From Campanula takesimana (taxonomy: Eukaryota > Streptophyta > Magnoliopsida > Asterales > Campanulaceae): a stretch of DNA of 64,000 nucleotides. The stretch spans positions 62,001-126,000 of the forward strand of contig JAOWBW010001633.1 in NCBI GenBank assembly GCA_026119855.1, given 5' to 3'. Shown one piece after another: positions 21,086 through 32,500 of this stretch. A model generated the notes under the pieces. That model worked only from the letters and a program-made list of their open reading frames with translations. It did no database searches and was not told where the DNA came from. Positions within the stretch are counted from its first letter, which is position 1. Each line of letters opens with the position of its first letter. A program made the position numbers and the translations under genes.

Positions 21086-21621
21086 CTCCTTCAGATCTCA
21101 GCCGTTGGATCTCCCCCTTTGTTTACTATATAAACAAATCTCAGCCTATTGGTTTAGGATCCCGATTTTGAGAGCTTTAAGTCCGAATTTGAGAGTTCTT
21201 AAACACAATTTTCTCCCTAATTAAGCATTCAAACACTCAAGGAGATCAAGGTTTATTTCTTGCCAACATAGGTAAGTTTTCTAACTTTTTCTTCATGTTC
21301 TTGCATCATTTTTAATGTAGATCTTTAATATTCATGTTCTTTCATGTTTATTCATAGTTTCTTCATATTCCTTGCATGTTCATTCGTATGTTCATAATAT
21401 GTTCTTCGCATGTTCATCATATTCATAGATTAAAACCTTATTTATGCTATATTTAGGGTTGCGATCTTCATAATTACATGTTGTTTCATAGCCGATGATG
21501 ATCTAGGGTTCATCAACCCGAGGATGATCTAGGAACTACTTCTAAACCCTAATCTTTAGGTAAATTCCCCCCTCATTATGCATGATCCCGATTCTTCTGC
21601 CTATTCTAAATTCTTCGCGAA

Positions 21622-21660
21622 CTACGCTGACCTGAGCTTCTCACATTGAGAGGAACGTAG
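21622..21660 (+). other. Conserved Tat hairpin H2, copy 4 (inside LTR)
   Basis: Closing stem CTACG/CGTAG, inner stem CTTCTCA/TGAGAGG with a 3-base loop. Total length of 39 bases is the same as copy 1; the inner stem differs only by changes that keep G-U or Watson-Crick pairing. Confidence 0.7.
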
Positions 21661-21898
21661 GCAATCTTTGGATCCGGTCTCAATCACTAACACACTATAT
21701 ACACCGCATCATGATAGAAAGACCGATCAATTCGGGCAATAGAAGTGATAACGTAAATATTCTTCTCTTGTTGTAATTTGACCCCCGAACCCATTAACAT
21801 GCTTTTCTCAATGTTTTGGCTATAATTAAAACGGCGTGGCGACTCTCATAATTTTAATGTTGCTATGAATATCTCAAATTCAAACACACGTATTGACA

Positions 21899-22655
21899 CC
21901 TGCCAGTGTTACATGGTAAAAGTCTTAGCAAGACTCAGTGTCCTAAGACAACTGATGAGAGAGAACGCATGAATGGAATCCCGTATGCTTCGGCAATTGG
22001 ATCCATTATGTATGCCATGATATGTTTTAGAGGATGTCTTTTATGCATGACGAGAAGATACCAATCGGATCATGGTGAGAGTCACTGGATAGCAGTCAAG
22101 ACGATTCTTAAATACTTGAGAAGGACTAAAGACTCGTTCTTGATATATGGGGTTTTAGAAGATGATCTTGTTGTAAGGGGTTACACAGATGCAAGCTTCC
22201 AAATTGATAAGGATGATCATTATAGACCGCAATCTGGTTTTGTGTTTATGCTAAACGGTGGTGTTATAAGCTGGAGGAGTTCTAAGAAGAGTATAGTAGC
22301 TGATTCTACAACGGAAGCTGAGTATTTAGCTGCATCAGATGCTACTAAAGAGGCTGTTTGGATCAAGAAATTCATTACTGAATGAGAAGTGGTTCCTAGC
22401 ATTGCTAATCCAATAGACCTTTATTGTGACAATAATGGTGCTATTGATCAATCATAGGAACCAAGAGCACATCAAAGATCCAAACACATACTTAGGTGTT
22501 TTCATCTCATTCGAGAAATCATAGAGAGGGAGGACATAAAGATATGCAGAGTACCAACTGATGATAACATAGTTGATCCGCTAACAAAAGGAATTCCTCA
22601 AGCTAAAATGTGGTCATGTTAGGTCCATGGGTATTAGATACATGAGTGATTGAGC
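21899..22655 (+). pseudogene. Copia-2 RT tail and RNase H, broken
   Basis: Matches Copia-1 RT-RNase H from LPVLHG to the C-terminus. It has lost bases near 22025-22045 (ICTRPDVSYALSMT region reads ICFRGCLLCMT), a stop at 22384 after KKFITE, and another stop at about 22456 where Copia-1 reads ISQAKEP. The conserved STTEAEYLAASDATKEAVW block of RNase H is intact. It is non-functional as written. Confidence 0.88.
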
Positions 22656-22673
22656 CTAGTGAAAGTGGGAGAT

Positions 22674-24125
22674 TGTTGGGGTATATGCCCTAGGCATGTT
22701 ATTATCATGTTGTTTGAACAATGTTTTGTTATCATTTTTCATTATATAAAGTGATGTTTTAGATTATTATTTGTTGTTACATGTTTTGTTATAATAATCT
22801 CCGTCTCTAGTACTTATGAATAACTAGTATAAGTTTAATTCGATGATCATGTGATGATTATGTGTATGGGATACAAGTTAAACTTATGGGTATTTATGTT
22901 GGTGAACATATACTGGACATGACCCACCTTTGAGGTTTATGTCATGGTCATAATGTAATAATTAAACCTCTAAATAGTTATATCATTAGAATTCTTAGAC
23001 CTGAGATTATTATGATCTTCCACATAGTGGAGATCATGTTTGACATATTCAAGCGTTACTCTTAACCAAATAATTATAAAGGATATGATTGGCATGATTG
23101 AAGTTTTATAGGGAAGTGTAATAAGTCAAGATGGAATTTGTCCCTCTTCGTGAGAGATGTCAAGCTTGGGGCCCCTCGACGAATAGTATTGATGAAATGC
23201 ATGGCCGTGCTCAAATGAATTGATATGATCAATGTCATTTGTATTAATCAACTATTTGGAATCGAGAAAAGTATTGGGCATTGTAAGTTGACCATTGACC
23301 ATGGCTTACGCTCAATGACATCATAGACAAAGGGATTGTGATATGTTCTATAAAAGGATTCATGAACTTTGACAAGTTATACTAATTGGGTAATCATGAT
23401 GGCTTGCTAGAGTCCGCTCATGATTTATGAGAACGAGTTTGGTCGGACTCATTGTCAATTTAATATAATCCTATGGGGTCACACATAAAAGAACGAATTA
23501 AATAAAAGGCTAAAATTAAGTTTCTGGTGGTGCTCGGCCGAGTACATTACATGACTCAGCCGAACACAAATTACAGAATGGACTGGAATAGAGGTGCTCG
23601 GCCGAGCAGGCCCTGTTCAGACCCTATTTTATGATTTCTCATTTTGACGGGTTTTGACCTATATCTCCAAAAAGATTTAAGACTAATGAGTATAAATACC
23701 TCTCTCGAAACCCTAATCAGATACAATTGATATTAGTTCAATAAGAGATTCTGCAAAGAGTTTGGTAACATATATATTTATTCCTAGATCTCAAGATAAA
23801 ACAATAAATTCATATAGCCTTCATAGAAAGTTGTTTCTATCGGATCTAGCAATCCAGATCAAGAAGAGTTCTTGATATTCGTTCGCGTGTGGATACACAT
23901 AGAGGGCGTTGATCTCAACTCCTCCAAGTTCGTGATTCATCAATTGAAGTTATCTTCCTATGATCGTGATTCAAGAAGCGCGAAGAACAAAGATTGAAGA
24001 TTCGAAAATTTTAAAGCATCATCACGGTTAGTATTCTAAATTCATACTCATATTAATTTAATCATCTTGAATGGATCTAGGCTTTTGGGTTTATTCCGCT
24101 GCGCATGATTGTGCAAAACCCAACA
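22674..24125 (+). repeat. Copia-2 3' LTR (1452 bp)
   Basis: Starts TGTTGGGGTATATGCC after AAGTGGGAGAT and ends AAAACCCAACA. Parts (ATAATAATCTCCGTC..AGTACTT) match the Copia-1 LTR in reverse complement, as expected for a related element in the opposite orientation. Confidence 0.9.
23530..23609 (+). repeat. GC-palindrome cluster in the Copia-2 LTR
   Basis: GTGCTCGGCCGAGTAC, a weaker ACTCAGCCGAACAC and GTGCTCGGCCGAGCAG; core CTCGGCCGAG. Confidence 0.7.
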
Positions 24126-24408
24126 CATAAATTACATAAATAAAAGAAGGACATTTAGACATAGATCACCTAGAGTAACAAGACCCACTATAAGGCCAGG
24201 CATAGTGGATGTCTAACCACTTCCCACTTCGTAACCTAACCCCCGAACTCATTTCTCCGAATATCTGATTTAAAAAAAACAAAGTAGAATTAGGTGTTTT
24301 TTATGTCCTTTAAAAACATAGGTGGCGACTCTCAATTAATAAAACCAAAGAGACATCTTAGAAAATTCGTTCACTTTAACTAGTCGTGGTTTTTCTGGGG
24401 TATCTACA
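24126..24408 (+). repeat. 3' end of a Tat LTR interrupted by Copia-2
   Basis: Contains CACTTCGTAACCTAACCCCCGAAC, ATAGGTGGCGACTCT and the terminal GGGGTATCTACA, matching the end of the Tat-A, Tat-B and Tat-C LTRs. Copia-2 sits inside it; the rest should lie left of the window. Sequence after 24408 has no Tat primer-binding site, so this is a 3' or solo LTR. Confidence 0.75.
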
Positions 24409-24800
24409 CTCCCCCACTCATTTCAGTCTCTCCCTCTGCCTCACCTTCGGATTCCCGTCTCTCCCCACTCTCCTCCTGGCCTTGCTGTTGCTCCCCCCTC
24501 GTTATTTCAAAATAACCGGCGTTAATGGTGGTAAGAAATGAGGTAGAGGCGGTGTTAGGATAGTAGTGATGGGGTTGTTGAATGGTGGTGATGGGTGGTT
24601 GAATGGTGGTGATGGGTGGCTGGATGGTGGTGATAGGTGTGGATGGAGGATGGTGGGGGTTATTAGTTGACTAATTATTAAAAAAACATTTACAATAAAA
24701 TAAAAACATAGTTATACTTTTATTGTTATATGTTTAAAAATTGTTGATAATTTTTTATGGTTATATGTTTTGATAATAATGTTTTTTTCTTTTAAAACAA
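24409..24800. other. Start of the unique island; GGTGGTGAT minisatellite
   Basis: CT-rich DNA followed by three or four copies of a roughly 20-bp GAATGGTGGTGATGGGTGG unit (24560-24640) and AT-rich sequence. I see no gene. Confidence 0.55.
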
Positions 24801-25105
24801 GGGAAAACCCTGTTTTGGTCTATCGTACTTTAGGGCGTGTTTCATTTTTATCATCGAACTTTCTTTTTTTCATTTTTACCATCGTACTACAAACAATGGT
24901 GTCATTTCATACCAAATTTTGGTGTAAAATGACACCATTGTTTGTAGTACGATGGTAAAATTGAAACAAATTTGGGTATAAAACATCAAATTTGCATAAA
25001 ATGACACCATTTTTTGTAGTACGATGGTAAAAATGAAAACAATAAAGTTTGATGGTTAAAGTGAAACACGACACAAAGTACGATGGACCAAAACGGAGTT
25101 CTCCC
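24801..25105. mobile_element. MULE-type MITE with 9-bp target duplication
   Basis: 305 bp beginning GGGAAAACCCTG and ending CGGAGTTCTCCC, with terminal inverted repeats of about 45 bp. It is flanked by TTAAAACAA on both sides (24792-24800 and 25106-25114). A 9-bp duplication is the hallmark of Mutator-like transposases. Its interior is itself an inverted repeat (CAAACAATGGTGTCATTT and its complement). It encodes nothing. Confidence 0.88.
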
Positions 25106-25426
25106 TTAAAACAATTTGGTTATGAAATCATTTGAAAAATGGTTTAAATCACTAAAAAGTAAATTTGTTTTCACAGTTTTTTTAGAAGGAGTTTTTAAAT
25201 ATATAATTTAATAATTTTAAACTCTTTATACTTTATTCAAATGTACATCTGTACCTTCTTTTGTTTTCAACATAGATAGGTCCGTTAAGTTTTTAATATC
25301 AATTAAAAATTGTGGTCAAATTGATAATAAACAAAAGTACGCACGTGACGTTTGAGAGTTTTAATAGAAATTACAATATCAATAGTACTGCTGGGCTGTT
25401 TTGTAAAATCTCATCTGTAAACAAAG

Positions 25427-26168
25427 TGGAGATGGGCATAAGGGCAAACCCGTCCGGCCCGGCCCTTCCTTTTCACTAACCCGCGGGTTAACGGGCTTGG
25501 GCCCGCCCGTGGCGTGTGAGCCCGCGGGCTGGACCCGGCCCGGCCCGCTTCTTCAAAGATTATTAGGCCCGCCCGTCGGCCATTAGGTTTAACCCAAAGG
25601 GCTTGAACGGCTTTTTTTTTTTTTTTTTTTTAAATCTGGAAAAATACAGAATTTTATAAAAAATGTTTAAAAATATTAAAGACTTTAAAATTTAATTTAT
25701 AATTTAGTAAAAATATAAGTAGCCTTTAATAATATTAGTATGTTATTAAAGAAAATTAAAATAGTGAAATTTTTTATTATTGTAATGAATAAATTTTTTA
25801 AAATATAAACATACTCCATTTTGATAAATTATAATAATTAAGTATATACTATAAATAATAAATATACAAAAACAAATGTGAAACGAACTACACTTGTATA
25901 AATTCAAGCACAAAACAACAAAATACAATGAATTGAAACTTTTTTATTTTTCTACCTGGCTAAAATGCGGGCTGACGGGCACGGGCCATCTCACGGGTTT
26001 AAGCCCGCGGGCTAAGCCCGACCCGTTAGACTTTTTGGAGCCCGCCCGTCAAATACAAGGGCCAAGGGCCGGGTTTGGGCTACGGGCTCACGGGTTAAGG
26101 GTTTTGAGGGCAAGGGCCGACGGGCCCACTGGCTGCCCACGGGCTTGGGCCCGAAATGCCCATCTCCA
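25427..26168. mobile_element. Non-autonomous hAT-type element with GC-rich ends
   Basis: 742 bp with inverted ends TGGAGATGGGCAT and ATGCCCATCTCCA, flanked by AAACAAAG on both sides (25419-25426 and 26169-26176). Eight-base duplications indicate hAT transposition. Sub-terminal DNA is full of GCCCG/CGGGC words on both sides; the middle is AT-rich with a long T run (25612-25632). No transposase is present; an open frame across its right end is accidental. Confidence 0.88.
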
Positions 26169-26574
26169 AAACAAAGGGTTCTTTTGGGGAGTAGATTCAG
26201 CCCACAATTTGGGTCAGCTTGGTCTAGTGATCAAGTCCATCAATCACCAAGGCCCAGACCAGCTTCACCATTTGTGGTCCTTTTCTTTGTTTTTCAATTT
26301 TCTTGCTCTTGATTCTTCCTTCTTCTTCTATGCAATCCAAGTTCAATAGCTTTTGTCTTCTATACAACACAGCCGGTTGTTTATCCCATCATTTTTTCCA
26401 GTTCAAGCTTGATTACATTCGTTGCTTTCTAGATTTTCCATATTTCATCTCGAACCTTAACCGTTGAATGCGCCCAATTCTCTTTCTGTCACTGATTTTG
26501 CTTTTGAACTATTTAATAGATGATCTTTCTTGCAATTAATCACTTAATTTTGAACTGGGTATCTGATTCTGATA

Positions 26575-29500
26575 ATGGGTACTGCTTCAATTAATCACCC
26601 ATTTGGAATTATTGCTCATTTCCTTGGAAATTCAAGGTTTTACACTTCCCGAATGGATTACTCCAGTGTTAATTTTCCTTTCACTGGAGGAGAACTACCC
26701 AAGTTTAGGTTGTGCCCAAATTCTAAGGTAATACTACTATTTTGAGGATTTCCCGGATTTTTAGACTTGAGTTCAGTGTGATCACGTTGCTTTGAACTAC
26801 ATTCATCGTCATAAATATAAATTTTAAACACCAAAGCAAATCGAGATATGAATATATTGTGTATCTTGAGATTTCATGTTTTAGCTACTGTAAATAGAGA
26901 CCTAACAACTATTTTTAGGGAAATAAATCTGTTAGTAAGTTTACTGATTTATCAATGTTGTTGTTCAATTTTCTTTTTCTTTGCTATCTATTTATGCTAT
27001 TATGTTTCACAAATATTTTGTCATAAAGGTATGTAAGAGGTAGAAAGAAAAATATTTAAGGGAATAAAGTGATTGAATGTAGTTTTAGATAGGATTAAAT
27101 TCATTTTCAACCATCGTATTTTCCCCTGACTTTCACTTTAACCATCCTACTTTATTTTTTTGCACGAAAACCACTCTACAATGGTTGAAAATGAATTAAT
27201 ACCTTTTAGATATGATCCCCCCCCCTCCCGCTTGTAAGAGCTAATTTTCCATTTTCGTTTCCTTGCAAAATTCATGAATCAAACAATCCGTTAGAGAAAA
27301 TTATCTGCTAAGGACTACTGTTTTGTAGTTTCCTTGTTTTAAGATTGATTTAGCCGCTGATGAGGCTATGTTCGGGTATGTTGATTGATCAGGCATTAGT
27401 TTTCGTGTGTATGGTGTATGGTTAAATGTATTTTGAATGCTACTTGTAATCTTAACAGCTTACAATGATGTGGGTTGGAATTACTAGATGTGGCTTCATT
27501 GGTTTCACTTTTAACGCCCATATACTCCCTTGAGATTCTCAGTATCACGTGTCAATTTTTGAGAGGGAGTTCTATTTCACCAGTCAACAGGCGAAATATG
27601 TAAACTCTAGTGTCACCAATGGAGAGAGCATCCAAATCTAGCTTATGCCCAAGCTCGAAGATTATATCATAATGGGTGGTTTTGGTCCCGTAGTTGGGTC
27701 ACGTGACATTGTCCCCTTAATGGATTTAATTATATGAAATATTCTTGATGCAGGGATGTGCCCGTCGACTATATTCTTTACCTGACATAGGAGATATATT
27801 TCCAGAGAAGCTTCCGACGCCTGTACTTGACACAATTGAAAACCCTATGCACTTAAAGAACCTGACTCCAAAGGTAAAGAAAGCAGATGCCTGTTTTTCA
27901 ACTTCGTCTTGCAATTTTTTTTTCTTTTTGTGTTTGCACAACTTACATAACAAGCTTTTTTTAGGAGCTGAAAGAATTGGCTGAAGAAGTTCGCTCGGAG
28001 TTATCTTTTATAATGTCAAAAACTAAAAAATCCTCGAAAGCCAGTCTGGCAGCTGTGGAGTTGACAATTGCCATTCACCGTGTGTTTAGTGCTCCAATGG
28101 ACAAGATATTGTGGGATGTGGGCGAACAAGTAAGCCTATCTTTTACACTTCCTCTGGTTTGAAATAATTGTTTTTTTTTTTTACTTCACCCAAAAATTGG
28201 TCCAAAATGACTGACACATTTGGGCTAGCATGTAAAATCCCACTTTTACCCTCACATTGGAACTTGTTGCAATAGTTACTTGTCCTATTGAGTTAAGTGG
28301 TGTATGAAAGAGAGGAAATGAAGAAAGGTAAATTTGGTAATTCATTCAAGAGCAAATTTGAAATTTTTTTGGACATTCATTTCGGGACAAAGGTAGAACA
28401 TTTCTTAAGAGTTGTGCAAAACCAAAAAGACAGTTATTTTGGAGTGAAGGGGGAACTTATGTGCACCTAACATGCATAGTATATTACTTCTCAACTTCTT
28501 TTAGTAATTTATTTTTTTCACTCTAAAACAAACATATAAAAAGAGTAGACGAATAGTTCATTAGTTCTAAGTTCATGAAAGTTAAAATCAAATTGCTAGT
28601 CAGAGGTGTTACAAAATTTGTAATGTTTACTTGATAGCTATCTGATTTCAACAATTTTGTATGTGTTTAAGAAACATAATGACCTTTCATTGTTTGATTA
28701 TCATTAATGTTATTTGTCAAGCACTTTATGATAAATTATTCTTCTGAAACTTGAACAGACTTATGCACATAAGATTCTCACAGGAAGACGGTCCCTTATG
28801 CATACGCTAAGACAGAAGGATGGTCTTTCAGGTTACACCTCTCGCTCTGAGAGCGAGTTTGATCCCTTTGGTGCAGGACATGGATGCAACAGTATTTCCG
28901 CTGGACTGGGTACTAGTCCCATCTTTAACATGAATCTCTATATTTACTAAAAAGCCATTCTTTTCCTCTTAAGATATTGAAAATATATAGTTTGTACTTT
29001 TGAATGATCTATAATCTTAAATATGCTTACCTGCTACATTCCTTAAGCCATTTATTGTGTTCTTTTTGGCAACTCATTTATTGTTGTTGTTGTTGTTTTT
29101 TTTTTTTTTTTTTTTAATGTATTATGTTCTACACCGTTTCCATGGTCCAATTAAAAAAAAAAGAACTGAAGTATAAGCAACATTTTTATGCAGGACTAGC
29201 TGTTGCACGAGATATTAAAGGGAAGCGGGACCGAGTTGTTGCAGTCATCAGCAACGGTACGACCATGGCTGGCCAGATTTATGAGGCAATGAGCAATGCA
29301 GGATATTTAGACTCAGATATGATTGTGATATTAAATGATAGTCGTCGTTCATTGCATCCAAAGTTCGAGGAGGCCGCTAAAACACCAATTAATGCTCTTT
29401 CTACTAGTCTAAGCAAGCTGCAGTCGAGTAAAATTTTTCGAAAGTTTAGACAAGTTGCTAAGGTAATCTTTCCTCTCTTCAGTTATTTTGTTCTACTCCC

Positions 29501-32500
29501 TCCGTTCCAAAATGGATGTCCAAAAAAATTTCAAATGTGCTCCTAATTAAGAGTAAATTTGAAAATATTTTGGACATTCATTTTTGGAGAGAAGTAGTAC
29601 TAATTTTGCTAGATCATTGGACAAGACTTTTATTTGTTCAGATTTACCATAAGACTGTATTGTACGGTCAAAGTTGCATCACATAAAGATTACTATAGAC
29701 TGAAAATATTATTAGTGTGTAAATAATGCATGTGACTCTTTTGGCATGATATGAACACAACTTTTTGAGATATCATGTACTTATGGAATGTATCTTCTTT
29801 GTTATTTGTTAAGTTTCCTTTGAGTTCATGTAGAATTCATGTTTCTATATTCAATGACTAATGTGGAACTGATTTGATGGTTGATTAGGGCTTAACTAAA
29901 AAGATAGGTAAGGGTACATATGAATGGGCTGCCAAAGTTGATGAATATGTGCGCGGTATGATAGGTCCACTAGGATCAACACTATTTGAAGAGCTTGGTT
30001 TATATTACATTGGCCCTGTTGACGGACACAACGTTGAAGACCTTGTTTGTGTTCTTCGTGAAGTTGCATCCTTGGATTCAACAGGCCCTGTATTGGTTCA
30101 TGTCATAACAAAGGAAGACGAGGAAGTAGTCCAAGATGATAAATTTAACAAAAACCCGGAAGGTATATTCTCTTCTTTCCTGTATTCGTCTTGACGCTGG
30201 AACTTGCATAGATTCTATTTGGAATGATCTTAAAGTTTTTGTCATTTTAGTCAAGCGTGGGGCTTTTTTATTCTTTGTGCTTTCTCTATTGGATCAATCT
30301 TGGATTACTGTTTTTCCCCATGTTACTTAGACTTTAGAGTAATTAAAGTACATTTGCAGTTCAGCATGGGCTGAAACTCGAAGACTATATGCATTGATGA
30401 TTAATCATTTCAATGATGGGAAATTTATGCTCTTACTTATTCTGTTATGTTGGAACCGTCTTTTCAGCTGCACAAATCCTTTTCTTAGATTTGATGTGTA
30501 TTTCTCAGTTTGTTCTGCTGTGTAGGGATTAGACAGTTTGGGGAATGTAGACATAGATGAAACTCTGGCCTTCGTGCTTAGGAAGAAAATCAGCGGACTT
30601 CAATTTACATCTATGTGATTAGTTGACTCAACTTTCAGAGTCAAATTTAACACTCCACCCTTTCCCAATTAGGTCATTAAGATAAGCTTGTTAGCCATAT
30701 GAGAAGGTTTCTCCGGACTAGTTTGTTATGTGTAAGCTTGCTTCTGTGTCTAATGATCACCTCTTCCTTCACTTTGACATAGTTCAATATCTTTGGAATA
30801 GCTGTTTTGAGGGGTGTGAATCTTGGTTTCGCCTGGATTGAAACTTTCATTTTTGCTGCTACACATTATAGCTTTTGTAAGGGGAAGGATGGTAGGTATT
30901 TTGTGGGAATTTTTGGTCTTTTGATGGACCCTCAACCTTCTTTTGTTCTTTTTTTCTATGATATAACCTTCTTTTCACATAAAAATAATTTGAAAACCTA
31001 AATAAGATGGTACTCTTTATCAATGTGTGATAGGTATGTACGCACACACATTTTGCACGTGCCCTTTCACGTGTCATTCCCGTGCGTTTTCTTCCCGCGG
31101 AAGCAGAATTTCCCGTAGCGTGGGTCCTTTACCGCACCCTCTCTCTTTGTCTCACATGCATCTTTCCTGCCTCTTGCAGGAGCACTATCTCCACAATGTG
31201 CAGTTTATTGTCCGTTAGTGCTTCCCACGATTTGACAAGGTTGGGGGGAGTTTTCTTTCCACTATTTGGGATCGCCGAGGAGCAGTGGATTGGAGGCTGG
31301 AATAGCGACGTTCGCCATGTGGCCCAATCATAGGATTACAAGCGACTTAGTTTGGTTTATAATGGAGAATTGGAGTGTGGTCCACACGTTATGGAGTCAT
31401 GTGCCCCTCACATGGGGCCATTTCTTATGAATCCCCTCTAAGGGTATTTATTTGGATGCTATCATATTTCTACCTCTCTCTCACTAAAAGAGACCAAGCC
31501 CGCAATGTCTGGTCTCTCCTCATAAACCCTTCTAGGTCATATTCCCTCTCCTTTTCATAGCTTCTTGATGATTCGTGTAACGCCTATCTTTACCCGTAAA
31601 AACCCTTATTATCTTGCAGGACTTGGTACAAAATGTATCCATGGGCAGTGTAGTTGATGGGGTTCACTCGACCCCCTTAATTCTTGAAAAATGTCATTTT
31701 AGTACCTCCAAAATTTCATAAGGTACACTAAAAGTACCTTATTTGTCAATTTCGACCGCCTTCACTTACGGTAAAATTTGCACTATGATATCATTTTGAC
31801 CCCCTTATGTACAAAATTTCTATATGAAAATTATAACTATTATCCTGCAAACAATCTTGACCCCATTTGAAACTTTTTCCGGTTTCGCCGTTGTCCATGG
31901 GTGATCAATGGCTTGATTAATCTCATTACCTCAATCTCTTTACATTCATGTTTGGAAAACGAACCTCCTAGACGGAATGTCTTACCTATATACTAGGAAT
32001 CATGATTAATGTTCTTCCTTTTGCTGTTGTACGCTAAAAGTTTGTAGCTGCTGTAGTAGTTGTTCCACCGTCAATGGACTCTCATCATTTCAATCTGGAG
32101 CTCAAATTTAGGCTCTTCCATTCCCTGATTAAGAGTAATGTTCTCCATTTCCTCAGAAAAAAAAGTGTGTTCTATCTGTTTATATTACCACCTCCATCCC
32201 AAAATGAATGTCCAAAAGATTTTCAAATTTGCTCTTGACCAAAATATAAGAATTTTTTGGACATTCATTTTGGGATAGAGAGGGAGTAAATGATTTTCCA
32301 CCGTCCAATGACGCTCCTCATTAAAATCGGGAAAAGGGGTCATACAATTAGAGATGCCTGCTGCAGATAGACTTAATGCCTCACCTGATTCATAACTGTC
32401 TCACATTCTCTCCTTGCTGAAGATTTGCATTTAGTTCCTTAATTTGTCACTTTCGTGCAAGCTACACCCACTAACTGTTGGCCTGGAGTTGTAACACATT

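Larger units (their letters stand above)
11202..21898 (+). mobile_element. Tat-NA, Tat/Ogre-type element with gag but no pol
   Basis: After the C-terminal part of a Tat-type gag (11203-11814) there is about 9 kb without any recognisable protease, RT, RNase H or integrase, then a polypurine-like tract (20780-20795, GTCGCCGAGGGGCTAC) and a 3' LTR (20796-21898). Hairpins and sequence blocks between gag and the LTR match the post-pol region of Tat-C, so it looks like a derivative that lost pol but kept the 3' untranslated region. It holds several tandem arrays and a solo Copia LTR. It is inserted in Copia-2, whose reading frame resumes at 21899. Confidence 0.8.
20796..21898 (+). repeat. Tat-NA 3' LTR (1103 bp)
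   Basis: Starts TGTTAGTACCC and ends CGTATTGACA (imperfect inverted ends). Copia-2 coding sequence resumes at the very next base. It contains a GC-palindrome cluster (21001-21085), an H2 hairpin (21622-21660), the CCCCCGAACCC word common to the Tat LTRs here, and a GTGGCGACTCT primer-site-like copy (21836-21846). Confidence 0.82.
21899..24125 (+). mobile_element. Copia-2, 3' part
   Basis: RNase H-end coding sequence, polypurine tract and 3' LTR of a plus-strand Tnt1-like Copia. It is cut on the left by the Tat-NA insertion at 21898/21899. Related to Copia-1 but with a different LTR core. Confidence 0.9.

Noticed and set aside
25894..26349. A 151-codon frame before DXS3
   Set aside because: It spans the GC-rich end of the hAT-type element and its target duplication; no domain, and composition follows the repeat.
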